IMG/VR virus record: IMGVR_UViG_3300028840_001414
Coordinates: 1-52,396 of that record
DNA: 52,396 bases
Source of the DNA: a virus
Strand: one strand, 5' to 3'
The position numbers and the translations under genes are program-made. The notes below the pieces were generated by a model that did not search any database, was not told the DNA's origin, and saw only the letters and a list, made by a program, of their open reading frames with translations. Position 1 is the stretch's first letter. Every line of letters starts with the position of its first letter. Shown here piece after piece: positions 1 through 7,127 of this stretch.

Positions 1-144
1 TTTCGGCGCCTTCACTGTAACGGATACCTTCTTCGGCTTGACTTCGACGTGCCTGGCAAGCGCGGAGAAAATGTCAGGATGATTCTCGCGATACCACTTA
101 TAGCCAGCCACGTCGAGCGTGTGGGTGGCTTTCGATACAATCGG
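1..144. repeat. terminal direct repeat, left copy
   Basis: The first 144 bases are identical to the last 144 (52253-52396). An exact repeat of this size at both ends of an assembled contig is typical of a circular or circularly permuted genome that was not trimmed; a true short terminal redundancy is also possible. The repeat lies inside a protein gene that reads continuously across the join, which favours a circular molecule. Confidence 0.95.
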
Positions 145-408
145 CGGTGGATACTCAGGATTAGTCATAAGCTCCCTGATTGCGTCTGCATCCATCTTGT
201 ACGCGAGGCCACGGACGATCACGATTCCCGTCTTGTCGGGGAGCCTGATCGTTCGTTGCCCCTCTTCCGCGCAAGGAATCAGCGCGGCGAGCTTCGCCTC
301 GATCGCCCACCGATCAGCCTTGGCAGCAGATTCCCTAGCTTTCACGGCGAGCAGTTCGCCCGCCAGTTTTGTGATTGCTTCAAATTCTTCGGGTGTTGGC
401 GGCTTCAT
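1..408 (-). CDS. conserved phage protein of 136 aa, split by the contig join
   Basis: The reading frame starts at ATG 408, 6-10 nt after a GGGAG ribosome site inside the end of the upstream gene. It runs to base 1 without a stop, giving exactly 136 codons; the stop TGA is found at 52250-52252 when the ends are joined. That stop overlaps the ATG of the nuclease gene (52253) as ATGA. The N-terminal half is helical and charged (MKPPTPEEFEAITKLAGELL), and the centre has a beta-like RTIRLPDKTGIVIVRG stretch. Proteins of this kind sit beside recombination nucleases in other phages, as I recall, but I know no function. An in-frame ATG at 420 is a less likely start. Confidence 0.85.
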   Translation of the reverse strand, partial: MKPPTPEEFEAITKLAGELLAVKARESAAKADRWAIEAKLAALIPCAEEGQRTIRLPDKTGIVIVRGLAYKMDADAIRELMTNPEYPPPIVSKATHTLDVAGYKWYRENHPDIFSALARHVEVKPKKVSVTVKAPK

Positions 409-410
409 TC

Positions 411-857
411 TCACTCCCATTCTGTAGCGAGTTTGTCTCGCAACGGGCTCAGGCGCCTCGGCTTCAGGGTACTCTCTTGCGATGTTCTGCATCGCCTGCG
501 TACCGTGTGTCGAAACAGCTTATAATGCGTCTCCGCTCCACTGAACGGGTTCACGTCATAGTTCTCGGAAATATCCGCCTTGCAAACTACGTCATCCGGA
601 TGAAATAGCTTCTCGTTATTCGCTACGCGATGCCGTAGCACTTCCACGCGATCGGGGCCTGGCATTCGGCTAGTCGGAACTGGCGTGCTTGTTGGCTTAT
701 AAGGCGGTGGAACGTCGCCAAGCGCGATTCGTAGTCGGCGCCTGCGTTGTCTGCGTTTGTTATGTTCCCGCGAGCATTCTGGGCAACGGCCCTTTCTCCA
801 GGATGGGCTCAGCGGCTTTTCGGCGCCGCAATGGATGCAGAATTTCGTTTTCATCAT
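411..857 (-). CDS. zinc-ribbon protein, possibly DNA- or RNA-binding
   Basis: About 149 residues. The N-terminus carries two CxxC pairs (CIHCG near residue 8 and CPEC about 20 residues later) that would hold one zinc. An extremely basic run follows (NKRRQRRRRLRI), which suits nucleic-acid binding. The C-terminal part is again rich in Arg. Two adjacent ATGs (857 and 854) are possible starts, and upstream in-frame ATGs at 869 and 878 lack a ribosome site. It lies between the DUF669 gene and the 136-aa gene in the recombination operon, and its stop is just before the next start. No specific function recognised. Confidence 0.7.
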   Translation of the reverse strand: MMKTKFCIHCGAEKPLSPSWRKGRCPECSREHNKRRQRRRRLRIALGDVPPPYKPTSTPVPTSRMPGPDRVEVLRHRVANNEKLFHPDDVVCKADISENYDVNPFSGAETHYKLFRHTVRRRCRTSQESTLKPRRLSPLRDKLATEWE

Positions 858-878
858 ATATCTCATGGACGCGGGCAT

Positions 879-898
879 GGGGGCTATCGATAGCCCCC
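879..898 (-). other. intercistronic palindrome
   Basis: A perfect 20-bp palindrome with arms GGGGGCTATC and GATAGCCCCC lies between the DUF669 gene (ending at 928) and the next leftward start (857). As RNA it folds into an 8-bp stem with a UCGA loop. No T run follows on the minus strand, so it looks like an mRNA-processing or stability hairpin or a protein-binding site, not a standard terminator. Confidence 0.55.
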
Positions 899-927
899 GT
901 GCTCGCATCCGTGCGAACAGTGAAGAG

Positions 928-1506
928 TCAGAAGGGAATGTCTTCATTCGACCGCTGCCAGGGAGGGCGTTCCGGCGGCACGGCCGGCACAGGATTCATC
1001 CCGTTCACAGGCTGAGCGGGAGCCGGCTCGGGTGCCGGTCTGGGGGCAGGCTCCATTCCGTTACGGCACTGGACGGGGGGCGATGGGGATACGGGTGCTT
1101 CCGGCGCGGGCGTACCAAACGGCTTGTAGGTACGGATTTCGTTTTGGTTGTCCTTAACCTTAACGCAAGCAAGACACGTTTTACCAAGTAGCTGATCCGT
1201 GTCATCGAATTTGCTAATGCCGGTCGCGCGGCACAGTGCGGAGACGGTTTGCATTGCAATTTTCCGCGCCATTTCACTCGGGTTGTCGATGTTAAGCCGG
1301 TCCCACAACTTGCGACCCTTGCCCGGCCCGTCCAGGATTGATAAGTCAAGTTTGAGGTATTGGCCGGTGCCCGCCTTGGTTCGCTTGAATTCTGCCTTAT
1401 CAACCATCACCGGATAATCGCCGGGCGGCATAACCTCAAAATCAGGCTGCGGTTCGACGGTTTGCGGGTCAAATGACCCGCCAAAGAACGCTCTCACATC
1501 ACTCAT
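928..1506 (-). CDS. DUF669-type protein, likely ssDNA-binding partner of the recombination ATPase
   Basis: 192 residues from ATG 1506, preceded by AGAAAGAGG. The N-terminal ~120 residues match the DUF669 pattern as I know it: a short start with FFGGSFDP, then PPGDYPVMVDKAEFKRTKAG, KLDLSILDGPGKGRKLWDRLN and a late VKVKDNQNEIRTYKP strand, an OB-like beta fold. The tail is a long Pro-rich linker ending in the acidic tip SNEDIPF, which closely resembles the C-terminal tip of single-strand binding proteins. DUF669 genes commonly sit with AAA_24/Sak4 ATPases, as here (2138-2917). I infer ssDNA binding in replication or recombination. Confidence 0.8.
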   Translation of the reverse strand: MSDVRAFFGGSFDPQTVEPQPDFEVMPPGDYPVMVDKAEFKRTKAGTGQYLKLDLSILDGPGKGRKLWDRLNIDNPSEMARKIAMQTVSALCRATGISKFDDTDQLLGKTCLACVKVKDNQNEIRTYKPFGTPAPEAPVSPSPPVQCRNGMEPAPRPAPEPAPAQPVNGMNPVPAVPPERPPWQRSNEDIPF

Positions 1507-1537
1507 GGCTACCTCTTTCTTGGGTATCGAATATCGC

Positions 1538-1771
1538 TTACTGTGAACGCTCGCTGCGAATCTCGCTATACAAGCGCTCGTGAAACTCTTGTGCGGAGTC
1601 GGCGAGCACGAGCGGGCGGCCGGAACACCAAATATCGTTATCATCGAGGCCAAGCCCAACCCATCTTTCGGTGGCGCCAAAGTATTTGTACCCCGTCACC
1701 AATCCAACGCGGCCCGTGCTATCGACGCACACAGTCCCGGTTAAGTCTTCATCTGGCAGTGGCGCTCTCAT
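1538..1771 (-). CDS. small conserved phage protein, SH3-like beta fold possible
   Basis: 77 residues from ATG 1771 with an AGGAG site 7 nt upstream. The core (GRVGLVTGYKYF, then ERWVGLGLDDNDIWCSGRPLVLA) looks like a small beta barrel; similar short proteins are common in phages of many hosts. The start codon overlaps the stop of the upstream gene as ATGA, so the two are translationally coupled. No function known. Confidence 0.75.
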   Translation of the reverse strand: MRAPLPDEDLTGTVCVDSTGRVGLVTGYKYFGATERWVGLGLDDNDIWCSGRPLVLADSAQEFHERLYSEIRSERSQ

Positions 1772-1944
1772 AGTTGCTTCTCCTGGACCTGCGCGTACAG
1801 CACACCGCGCTTGGTCGTGAGGTTCCTAATTTCGTGGTGCTGTTCTATCGCTCGTTTGATCTGGCCTGCGGTTACAGGCGGATTGATCGGCCCGTCATGC
1901 AGCATTGCTCCATCACAGCGCCGAAGGATAATTTTCTCGATCAT
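1768..1944 (-). CDS. small protein, 58 aa
   Basis: The frame runs from ATG 1944 (site TAGGGG six bases upstream) to a TGA that overlaps the next ATG (ATGA). The peptide begins MIEKIILRRCDGAMLHDGPI and continues with a charged helix and EIRNLTTKRGVLYAQVQEKQL. The ribosome site and the stop/start overlap support a real gene; no family recognised. Confidence 0.7.
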   Translation of the reverse strand: MIEKIILRRCDGAMLHDGPINPPVTAGQIKRAIEQHHEIRNLTTKRGVLYAQVQEKQL

Positions 1945-1970
1945 TCAGTTACCCCTAGAAAAACGGAACA

Positions 1971-2038
1971 GGAATGGGCAGGGCTCGAACCTGCATGTTC
2001 TGGCGTCGTTCTCTCCCCGATATTTTCTCAGCCATTCG
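1971..2038 (-). other. tRNA-like 3' half (T-arm plus acceptor strand)
   Basis: On the minus strand the sequence has a perfect T-arm, stem GCAGG/CCTGC around loop TTCGAGC (1978-1994), followed immediately by CCATTCC (1971-1977), exactly where an acceptor strand should be. A partner strand GAATGG occurs at 2032-2037, giving 6 of 7 acceptor pairs. The 37 bases between do not form a normal anticodon or D arm. So this is a degenerate tRNA, a tRNA-like RNA, or a copy of a host tRNA 3' end such as an attachment core. No CCA is encoded. Confidence 0.35.
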
Positions 2039-2137
2039 CCCTCGGGGTGAGCCGGGCGGCATTCGGCTCCCTATCCGTATCTAGAATCGTCAGGGGGGGG
2101 TACCGTATTTCCATTTTCTGCCACCATTCCTGCTGTA

Positions 2138-2917
2138 TTACTGGCCCGCTGCCGTTACGGCCGCCATGAAGGCGCCGAAGTCGAGCGGAAGCTCGTAAGG
2201 GAGTTGCCCGTAGACGCCGCGACCGCCGCCGGGATGGGCAGGACGCTTCTGTGTGTAGAGGAACCTGGCGCCGCCGGTTACATCGATGCCGCGACTTTTT
2301 TCCTTGTTGAAGCCAACATCCTCCTTCTTGACCACTACCTTCGTATTGCAGAAGAGAATCATGTCGGCCCACCGATAAAGCAGGTTCGCTGCCTTGTCGT
2401 GAATATCGAATTGGTATTGGTCGTAGCTATCGCCGGCGGGATCGTCGAACCGCTTCACCTTGACATGGCCAACAATAATGGAAGCCATATTCCGGCTAGT
2501 TCGCAATACGTCAAGCGCTTCGGTGATATACCGCCAGTAATCGAGAGACATTGTGTAGCCCTTGCCATAGCCACCACCAACTTTCTCGATGCTATCGACG
2601 TTACCGTTCGCTCGGCAAACTTCCGCATGGATTACCGGCTCGAACGCGCTTGCCGAATCGATGAAGACCGATTGAAAATCATGCTTCCCCTGGGCTAGCG
2701 TAGCTAGCGCAGATTGCACGTCTGCAAAGCTGTGGCTCACCGGAAACTTCGCAACGTCTAAAGCGTCGATTCCCTCTTCACCTTTGATCGGGATAGCCAC
2801 CGAAGCCGGCCACGCGGCGGCGAACGTGCTCTTACCGATCTTCTCAACGCCAAGAAGGATGATTCTAGGCGGGCGTAGCTGCGAGCCTTTCGTGATTGAG
2901 TCGAGATTAAAGGCCAA
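2138..2917 (-). CDS. Sak4/AAA_24-type recombination ATPase
   Basis: 259 residues, RecA-fold ATPase of the phage nucleotide-binding (AAA_24) type that acts in single-strand annealing or recombination. Walker A is GVEKIGKS near residues 22-30 and a Walker B-like SVFIDSAS lies near 83-90. Later elements include SIIVGHVKVKRFDDP and a TQKRPAHPGG stretch. The start is TTG at 2917: it has a strong AGGAGGG site 7 nt upstream, no ATG fits, and it overlaps the end of the preceding gene. DUF669 (928) and the PD-(D/E)XK nuclease (50931) in the same operon complete a recombination set. Confidence 0.85.
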   Translation of the reverse strand: MAFNLDSITKGSQLRPPRIILLGVEKIGKSTFAAAWPASVAIPIKGEEGIDALDVAKFPVSHSFADVQSALATLAQGKHDFQSVFIDSASAFEPVIHAEVCRANGNVDSIEKVGGGYGKGYTMSLDYWRYITEALDVLRTSRNMASIIVGHVKVKRFDDPAGDSYDQYQFDIHDKAANLLYRWADMILFCNTKVVVKKEDVGFNKEKSRGIDVTGGARFLYTQKRPAHPGGGRGVYGQLPYELPLDFGAFMAAVTAAGQ

Positions 2918-3089
2918 GGATAGCCCTCCTTTCTTCGAGAATGTGATTCAAGCGGGTCAGAATGCGGCGGTCTTTACTTGCGTTGCCGGAGGAAGTAAAG
3001 TACATTCGCTGCCCGCACACCAGCATATCCGTGTCAACCAACACGGTAGCAACCGGGTGCTCCGTCACTTTGATGATTTCGATTTCCAT
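2907..3089 (-). CDS. small protein, 60 aa
   Basis: ATG 3089 has the site TAGGAG nine bases upstream, and the end overlaps the TTG start of the ATPase gene by 11 nt. It begins with a beta strand (MEIEIIKVTEHPVATVLVDT) and ends with a basic helix (RRILTRLNHILEERRAIL). No family recognised; the operon position suggests an accessory recombination or replication role. Confidence 0.65.
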   Translation of the reverse strand: MEIEIIKVTEHPVATVLVDTDMLVCGQRMYFTSSGNASKDRRILTRLNHILEERRAILGL

Positions 3090-3098
3090 GATCGGCTC

Positions 3099-3299
3099 CT
3101 ATCGTAGTTCGATGGTGAGTGTGGCGGGATTCTCTTGGTCTGCGTCATACAGGATGGTTTCTATGACGCCCTGGAGGATTTCTCGCATTTCTGCGGTCAG
3201 GGCGACCCTTGCGCGAGAGTCGGGCGGGTCATAGAATTCACTGACGGGCCCAAGGGAAAATTCATCACCCGCAAAACGCACAATGATTTCCTCAGTCAT
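3099..3299 (-). CDS. small acidic protein, 66 aa
   Basis: The ATG at 3299 overlaps the TGA of the upstream excisionase-like gene (ATGA), so translation is probably coupled. It is a beta-then-helix peptide (MTEEIIVRFAGDEFSLGPV, then a REILQGVIETILYD helix), overall acidic. No function recognised. Confidence 0.65.
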   Translation of the reverse strand: MTEEIIVRFAGDEFSLGPVSEFYDPPDSRARVALTAEMREILQGVIETILYDADQENPATLTIELR

Positions 3300-3520
3300 C
3301 GATGCCGCCTCCGTCCGCGTGGGGCGTGCGGCTCGGGTTGTCGGCGCCGGGATTCGAGGAACGCCAAAAAGTCATCGGCGCGAATGCGCAACGTGCGACG
3401 AGGGCCAGGCGTGGCGCTTATGTCCACGTAAGGCAATCGCCCTGTATCCAACAGCCGGGCGACCTGCTGCTTGCTGACGCAGAGTTTTTCTGCGACTTCT
3501 ATTACCGTGTAGAGTTGCAC
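3296..3520 (-). CDS. MerR/excisionase-type helix-turn-helix protein
   Basis: 74 residues from GTG 3520, chosen because a TTGGAG site lies 9 nt upstream and the N-terminus then begins directly with the DNA-binding motif. YTVIEVAEKLCVSKQQVARL is a classic excisionase/MerR recognition helix, followed by TGRLPYVDI, a wing (RRTLRIRADDFLAFLE) and a basic tail. Such proteins are recombination directionality factors or small transcription regulators. The integrase (40235) gives it a plausible partner, although the two are in different operons. Confidence 0.8.
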   Translation of the reverse strand: MQLYTVIEVAEKLCVSKQQVARLLDTGRLPYVDISATPGPRRTLRIRADDFLAFLESRRRQPEPHAPRGRRRHR

Positions 3521-3574
3521 CTGTCCGCTCCAAGAGGCCAAAACAATCAATAATCCTAGTCTGATTGGTGGAGC

Positions 3575-3600
3575 GGCCCGGAGCGGGCCACTTTTGGCCC
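3575..3600 (-). promoter_or_regulatory. pair of mutually exclusive hairpins
   Basis: The gap between the winged-helix gene (ends 3610) and the excisionase-like gene holds two overlapping stems that share one arm. On the leftward RNA, GGGCC pairs with GGCCC around a 6-nt loop (3600-3585), or GGCCCG pairs with CGGGCC around CTC (3589-3575). The shared arm makes them alternatives, as in an attenuator. No T run follows, so termination is not shown. Confidence 0.4.
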
Positions 3601-3609
3601 ATTTGAAAA

Positions 3610-4008
3610 CTAGCTTGTTTTCTCGATAGAAACGCGGCTGTGGTGCGAGAAAACCTCGACAGGAAAGCCGCTTTCCAGTAGCTTGAGGTTCAGCTTTGAG
3701 GCCGCACGCCTGATTGCGTCGTCGCTTACTTTCCGGCGCTGCCACACCTTGTCTTGTAGCTCCTCGAAACCAGCGCGGGGATGCGTGTAAACGTACGCTA
3801 AGAGGGAGAACTGGATCGGCGATAAGCGCGCACTCAACTCGCCACAATGCGCGGTGCGAGACTTAGCCGAGAACGTGAGCACCGGCTGGCCGGCGGCAGT
3901 TTCTAACAGTCTCGCAGCCGGCAAGTCGATCACGAGCCGGCCATCTGGCTGCCGGTGCGCATCGTGAATTGCGCGCACCACTTCCGAATCAGACAAGAGA
4001 AATTGCAC
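3610..4008 (-). CDS. winged-helix protein with OmpR/PhoB-like C-terminal domain
   Basis: 132 residues. The start is GTG 4008 with an AGGG site upstream. The N-terminal ~55 residues have no clear fold. The C-terminal part carries a winged-helix pattern: LSPIQFSLLAYVYTHPRAG, a turn, FEELQDKVW, the recognition helix DDAIRRAASKLNLKLLESG and a wing ending in SRVSIEKTS. That is the shape of a Trans_reg_C domain without a receiver domain. It probably regulates phage genes; targets are not visible. Confidence 0.65.
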   Translation of the reverse strand: MQFLLSDSEVVRAIHDAHRQPDGRLVIDLPAARLLETAAGQPVLTFSAKSRTAHCGELSARLSPIQFSLLAYVYTHPRAGFEELQDKVWQRRKVSDDAIRRAASKLNLKLLESGFPVEVFSHHSRVSIEKTS

Positions 4009-4050
4009 AATTACGCCCTAAGCAAGGAACCTGAAACAAAAAGAAGAAAG

Positions 4051-4236
4051 CTACCTTGCTTTACGGCGCCGCATGGCATCGCTACTTACGAACCCCGGCC
4101 GACTCTCGTACTTGTAGAATCTAGTCATGCCCCGCATATCCACTTCGGCATCAGTCCGCCGGTCATAGGGGCCACAATCCAACTCCAAGGGCGGACCAAC
4201 TATCCACCACTCACTCTCTCGTTTCACAATTTCCAC
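4051..4236 (-). CDS. small protein, 61 aa
   Basis: The start is GTG 4236, one base after the stop of the upstream gene and 5-12 nt after AGGGAGAG. It contains a Trp pair (ESEWWIVGPPLELDCGPY) and an acidic turn, and ends with a basic MRRRKAR tail. The beta-rich N-terminus followed by a helix is typical of small phage proteins of unknown role. Confidence 0.6.
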   Translation of the reverse strand: MEIVKRESEWWIVGPPLELDCGPYDRRTDAEVDMRGMTRFYKYESRPGFVSSDAMRRRKAR

Positions 4237-4237
4237 C

Positions 4238-4861
4238 TTACTCTCCCTGCCAGTTTTGTGAGTTCAAATTGCGCTTCCACACTTCCTTGTGCTGCCTAGC
4301 ATCTAGGCCGCGTAGGCATTTCGGTTTATTGGCGACCGTGTAGCCGGCTTCCTCAAGCTGGTGGGCTACCTCCGAAGCAATCTCTTCCCTGGCATATTTC
4401 TCGGCGTACTCCTCGTCGTCGATACCCCAGACTGAGGCATGGTATTCTTCGCCAAGAACGAAGAAGTCACACTTGACGCCATACCATTGCCAGCCGTTTT
4501 CGTACCAGTCAACTAGCTGCGCAAGGGTGCGCTGCCGCTGGGCCGCAATGGCTTCGGCAGCGACTTGCTTTGTGGCGCCGCGATTACGATGGTATTCATA
4601 GATACCCCAGTCTTCATCGTCGGGAAGAGTAATAAGCACGCGCTCACGGTTCGCGTCACACCATACGCACCCACACGAATTCCGAGTAAAATCGGTGGGC
4701 CGCTCTACCTCATGCTCGAAACCACAACAATTCTCCCATGGCGCCTCCGTTAGATCGTCGGGAATAACTTGCGTTTGCTCCAAAATGTCGGCGTAGTCGA
4801 TGGTAGCCGGCGCCGTTTCGATAGCTACCATTATATTGTCGTGTCGTACCTTACTTCTCAT
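4238..4861 (-). CDS. acidic conserved phage protein
   Basis: 207 residues from ATG 4861, preceded by the recurrent leader CCTGGAGACTGCACC. It is rich in Asp and Glu (for example PDDEDWGIYEYHRN and IDDEEYAEKYAREEIASEVA), has a Cys cluster CCGF…CGCVWC near residues 45-70 that could bind zinc, and helical segments in the second half. I recall similar proteins in unrelated phages near ArdA genes but know no function. A DNA-mimic or anti-defence role is only an inference from charge and neighbours. Confidence 0.7.
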   Translation of the reverse strand: MRSKVRHDNIMVAIETAPATIDYADILEQTQVIPDDLTEAPWENCCGFEHEVERPTDFTRNSCGCVWCDANRERVLITLPDDEDWGIYEYHRNRGATKQVAAEAIAAQRQRTLAQLVDWYENGWQWYGVKCDFFVLGEEYHASVWGIDDEEYAEKYAREEIASEVAHQLEEAGYTVANKPKCLRGLDARQHKEVWKRNLNSQNWQGE

Positions 4862-4879
4862 GGTGCAGTCTCCAGGATG

Positions 4880-5041
4880 CTAGGAAAACGAGACTCGCGC
4901 GACTCCATTACTGGCTAAAGCGATAAAGAGCCGCTTGTCGCTAAGCCAGTCGCGAATTTCAAACAGGTCCATCGGAACGTGCAATGGAATACGAATTTCC
5001 TTTTGTCCTGTTTCGATAATTAACGTGTGTGCTAGGGTCAT
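4880..5041 (-). CDS. small protein, 53 aa
   Basis: ATG 5041 follows AAGGAG by six bases, a strong site. The peptide is MTLAHTLIIETGQKEIRIPL, then a short helix and LFIALASNGVARVSFS, a compact alpha/beta arrangement. The frame ends just before the leader of the next gene. No family recognised. Confidence 0.65.
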   Translation of the reverse strand: MTLAHTLIIETGQKEIRIPLHVPMDLFEIRDWLSDKRLFIALASNGVARVSFS

Positions 5042-5051
5042 AGCTAACTCC

Positions 5052-5168
5052 TTATGTGAGTTGCTGTTTTCTGTTTCCGTTATGCCGATAGTCGCGTGGG
5101 CATTTGTCGTGTACCTCGTGTCCTAAATACCTCCAGATACACCTTAATGGAGGCATTTCGTACCGCAT
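5052..5168 (-). CDS. possible 38-aa peptide
   Basis: The 138-base gap between ArdA and the 53-aa gene contains an ATG frame from 5168 encoding a Cys- and His-containing peptide (LRCIWRYLGHEVHDKCPRDY). It lacks a good ribosome site, so it is weakly supported; the only point in its favour is that nearly every other gap in this operon is coding. Confidence 0.25.
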   Translation of the reverse strand: MRYEMPPLRCIWRYLGHEVHDKCPRDYRHNGNRKQQLT

Positions 5169-5179
5169 GACGGCAGTTA

Positions 5180-5698
5180 CTAGATATTCTGGAACACGTA
5201 GACGCCCGAATCACTCTCTATACTGTAGCAATCACCCATAAACAAGTCGCGGGCGAAGGCTTCGTAGTCGATGTAACGACGAAGATGCTCGGGCACATCA
5301 TACGCATATAGCTCGTCGAATAAATTTTCTGCGTATGCCTTTTCGCTATCCCACTCCCCAGAATAGGCTTCCTGGAAGCCGGCTTCCGTTGCGTGGTCCA
5401 CGCCTACATTATCGGCGTAGGCTGCGTATGCTTCCCCGTGCTCTTCGATCAATGCAGCTAGCTCGGCTACGTCTTCGATTGCTTCATATTCGCCGATCTT
5501 GATTGGGCCAAAACCTTCGTAGTCATGGATTGCCCACTCTTCGGCGCTGGGGGTTGGCGATTCTTTCAGCATTTCGGCGATTGCTTCGTGCATTTCGTCT
5601 GCGTCGGTTGCGTCGATCCACTCGCCGTGTAGCTCCCCGGCGTTGTAGCTTGCCAAGCAAGCCACATAGACTCTTGGGGTGTCGGTTGTGGTGCTCAT
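5180..5698 (-). CDS. ardA: antirestriction protein ArdA
   Basis: 172 residues, close to the usual ArdA length. ArdA is a dimeric DNA mimic that blocks type I restriction enzymes soon after DNA entry. Recognised by the N-terminal RVYVACLASYNAGELHGEWI, followed by EWAIHDYEGFG and the helix YEAIEDVAELAALIEEHG; the whole chain is strongly acidic. The start is ATG 5698, eight bases after GGAGG; the in-frame TTG at 5713 overlaps that site and is rejected. It lies in the first-expressed part of the leftward operon, as expected for an entry-protection gene. The genome also encodes a DNA methyltransferase (41711). Confidence 0.92.
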   Translation of the reverse strand: MSTTTDTPRVYVACLASYNAGELHGEWIDATDADEMHEAIAEMLKESPTPSAEEWAIHDYEGFGPIKIGEYEAIEDVAELAALIEEHGEAYAAYADNVGVDHATEAGFQEAYSGEWDSEKAYAENLFDELYAYDVPEHLRRYIDYEAFARDLFMGDCYSIESDSGVYVFQNI

Positions 5699-5788
5699 AG
5701 GTGCGCCCTCCAAAGGTGAATAGGAAACGAGAAAAGCAAGGCCCGGCCGGGGGCGCGAATTCCCGGAATACGCTGCCGGGCGAGTGGC

Positions 5789-6628
5789 CTACCCTGCCGG
5801 CCATGGGGCTATCTTCAGAATGCCCCCGCAATACGGACAATGCCCGTTTCCGTCGTCGTCGATCCAAAGCAAGCCGGAAGAGACTTCGGGTTGTTCGGGA
5901 AGATTGATCGGAAGCAATTGCTGCGCGGGGTCGCGCTTCTCGGGGTATTCTGGCCGGCTGTCAGTTGCGGGGTAATCCTCTAGGTTTGTATAGCCTTTCC
6001 CGCAACACCCATCGGGATACCAATTGCAACTATCGTCGGTGTCCCAATACTTGCCGCAATCGTCGCAATAGATCGACGCCCGGGCGTTGTCGAAAATGGC
6101 GGTTTCCTCTACGTCGAACGCGACCGGATCGGTATAGCCCCCGCGCACATCGCACCCGCCATGTATTTGCAGCAATACATGGGGCCCGTCGTTATCTTCC
6201 CAATAGACGTATTGAATAACTTGGGAAAGCGTATCCTCCCCGTTGTACGTGTTAACGGGCATCGGCGACCCATTGCCGTAGAGCCCCCGGGCGCCGTCAA
6301 GATCGGCAACGAAAGACTCCGCGCCCTGTAAGTCAGGATAGAATCCTTCCCGGTCCATGTATTCGTGAAACCGCCGATCTAGTTCCGCGTTGTACTCTAC
6401 CCGGTCGCGCAGAAAATGGTATACCGAGATTGTCGGGATAATGTCAACCCCTTCTCCGCGCTTGTGGAATTCTACTTTCCCTTCCGGTTCGGCTGCGAAG
6501 TCTCGCCCCTGATTGGCTTCCCAATTGCGGCCGTAGTGGTCGCCTGAATCCAGGATACTACGGCCCGTGTTCTCTTGCAGCATTGCCGCAAGCTTCTCTT
6601 CGGTTGTCGGTTCGGTTGTTACGTTCAT
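5789..6628 (-). CDS. conserved phage protein with zinc-binding Cys motifs
   Basis: 279 residues from ATG 6628 behind the recurrent leader CCTGGAGAATGCACCA. The middle has YCDDCGKYWDTDD with CNWYPDGCCG about 15 residues later, and the end has CPYCGGI, giving at least two possible zinc knuckles. The rest is acidic and beta-rich (VIQYVYWEDNDGPHVLLQIHGG, shown here only in part by eye). Similar proteins occur in many phages next to ArdA; their role is unknown to me. Confidence 0.75.
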   Translation of the reverse strand: MNVTTEPTTEEKLAAMLQENTGRSILDSGDHYGRNWEANQGRDFAAEPEGKVEFHKRGEGVDIIPTISVYHFLRDRVEYNAELDRRFHEYMDREGFYPDLQGAESFVADLDGARGLYGNGSPMPVNTYNGEDTLSQVIQYVYWEDNDGPHVLLQIHGGCDVRGGYTDPVAFDVEETAIFDNARASIYCDDCGKYWDTDDSCNWYPDGCCGKGYTNLEDYPATDSRPEYPEKRDPAQQLLPINLPEQPEVSSGLLWIDDDGNGHCPYCGGILKIAPWPAG

Positions 6629-6651
6629 TGGTGCATTCTCCAGGGGTGTGG

Positions 6652-6912
6652 TTACTTGTTGAGGCAGCGCAATTCAAAATTCTCTACTGCTCCGCGATAC
6701 TCCCGGAAGTAGTGCCCCCAATACGCTTCGCCGGTTTGGGGGTCCACTCGCCAAGTGACATACGGTTGATAGCTGCCCTTGACGTAAGCAAGGACAAAGC
6801 ATAAACGACACCCGTTTTTCTTCACCCATTCCGGTGCTTCATAGCGCGTAAGTATCTGCGCGCCGTTTGGGAGTGTGTTTGCTGTCTTGAAGTTGAAACT
6901 ATTCTCTACCAT
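6652..6912 (-). CDS. small conserved phage protein
   Basis: 86 residues from ATG 6912 with the leader CAACAGGGAGAGAAGC, nearly identical to that of the next gene upstream (7039). The sequence is aromatic and basic (EAPEWVKKNGCRLCFVLAYV, then YVTWRVDPQTGEAYWGHYF), suggesting a compact beta sheet. Its start overlaps the end of the 46-aa zinc ribbon gene by 14 nt. No function known. Confidence 0.75.
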   Translation of the reverse strand: MVENSFNFKTANTLPNGAQILTRYEAPEWVKKNGCRLCFVLAYVKGSYQPYVTWRVDPQTGEAYWGHYFREYRGAVENFELRCLNK

Positions 6913-7039
6913 GCTTCTCTCCCTGTTGTGCTCGTTTTTCTTCTATTTCGTACCCGCATTCATAACACCGATGCTTGATTGTGGTAGCAAGAAAATCCAC
7001 GAAGAATACATGACTACCGCAAACGGGACATTCACCCAT
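6899..7039 (-). CDS. 46-aa zinc-ribbon protein
   Basis: The longer frame upstream is not used: ATG 7039 has the leader CAACAGGGAGAGAAGT. The peptide is a minimal zinc ribbon, CPVC at residues 4-7 and CYEC about 20 residues later, with a charged tail. Such domains bind nucleic acid or partner proteins. No specific family. Confidence 0.7.
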   Translation of the reverse strand: MGECPVCGSHVFFVDFLATTIKHRCYECGYEIEEKRAQQGEKHGRE

Positions 7040-7073
7040 ACTTCTCTCCCTGTTGTTGGCGTAGGACAAACCG

Positions 7074-7103
7074 CCCCGCGCCCGTCTGCCTAGGGGCGCG
7101 GGG
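7074..7103 (-). terminator. strong GC hairpin, terminator-like
   Basis: Ten-base perfect arms CCCCGCGCCC (7074-7083) and GGGCGCGGGG (7094-7103) surround a 10-nt loop, just after the 7128-7499 gene in the leftward direction. It is followed by CGGTTTGT, only a short T run, so it may be a weak terminator that reduces expression of downstream genes or an mRNA end stabiliser. Confidence 0.45.
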
Positions 7104-7127
7104 TGGGCTGTCCCTGCCCGGGGTCGA

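Noticed and set aside
1-144. A genuine 144-bp terminal redundancy used for packaging
   Set aside because: It cannot be told apart from an untrimmed assembly overlap; a single gene reads through it, so circular overlap is the simpler reading.
1774-2169. Plus-strand frames over the tRNA-like segment
   Set aside because: They run against the operon, and the coding of a T-arm on the opposite strand commonly yields spurious frames such as NGQGSNLHV.
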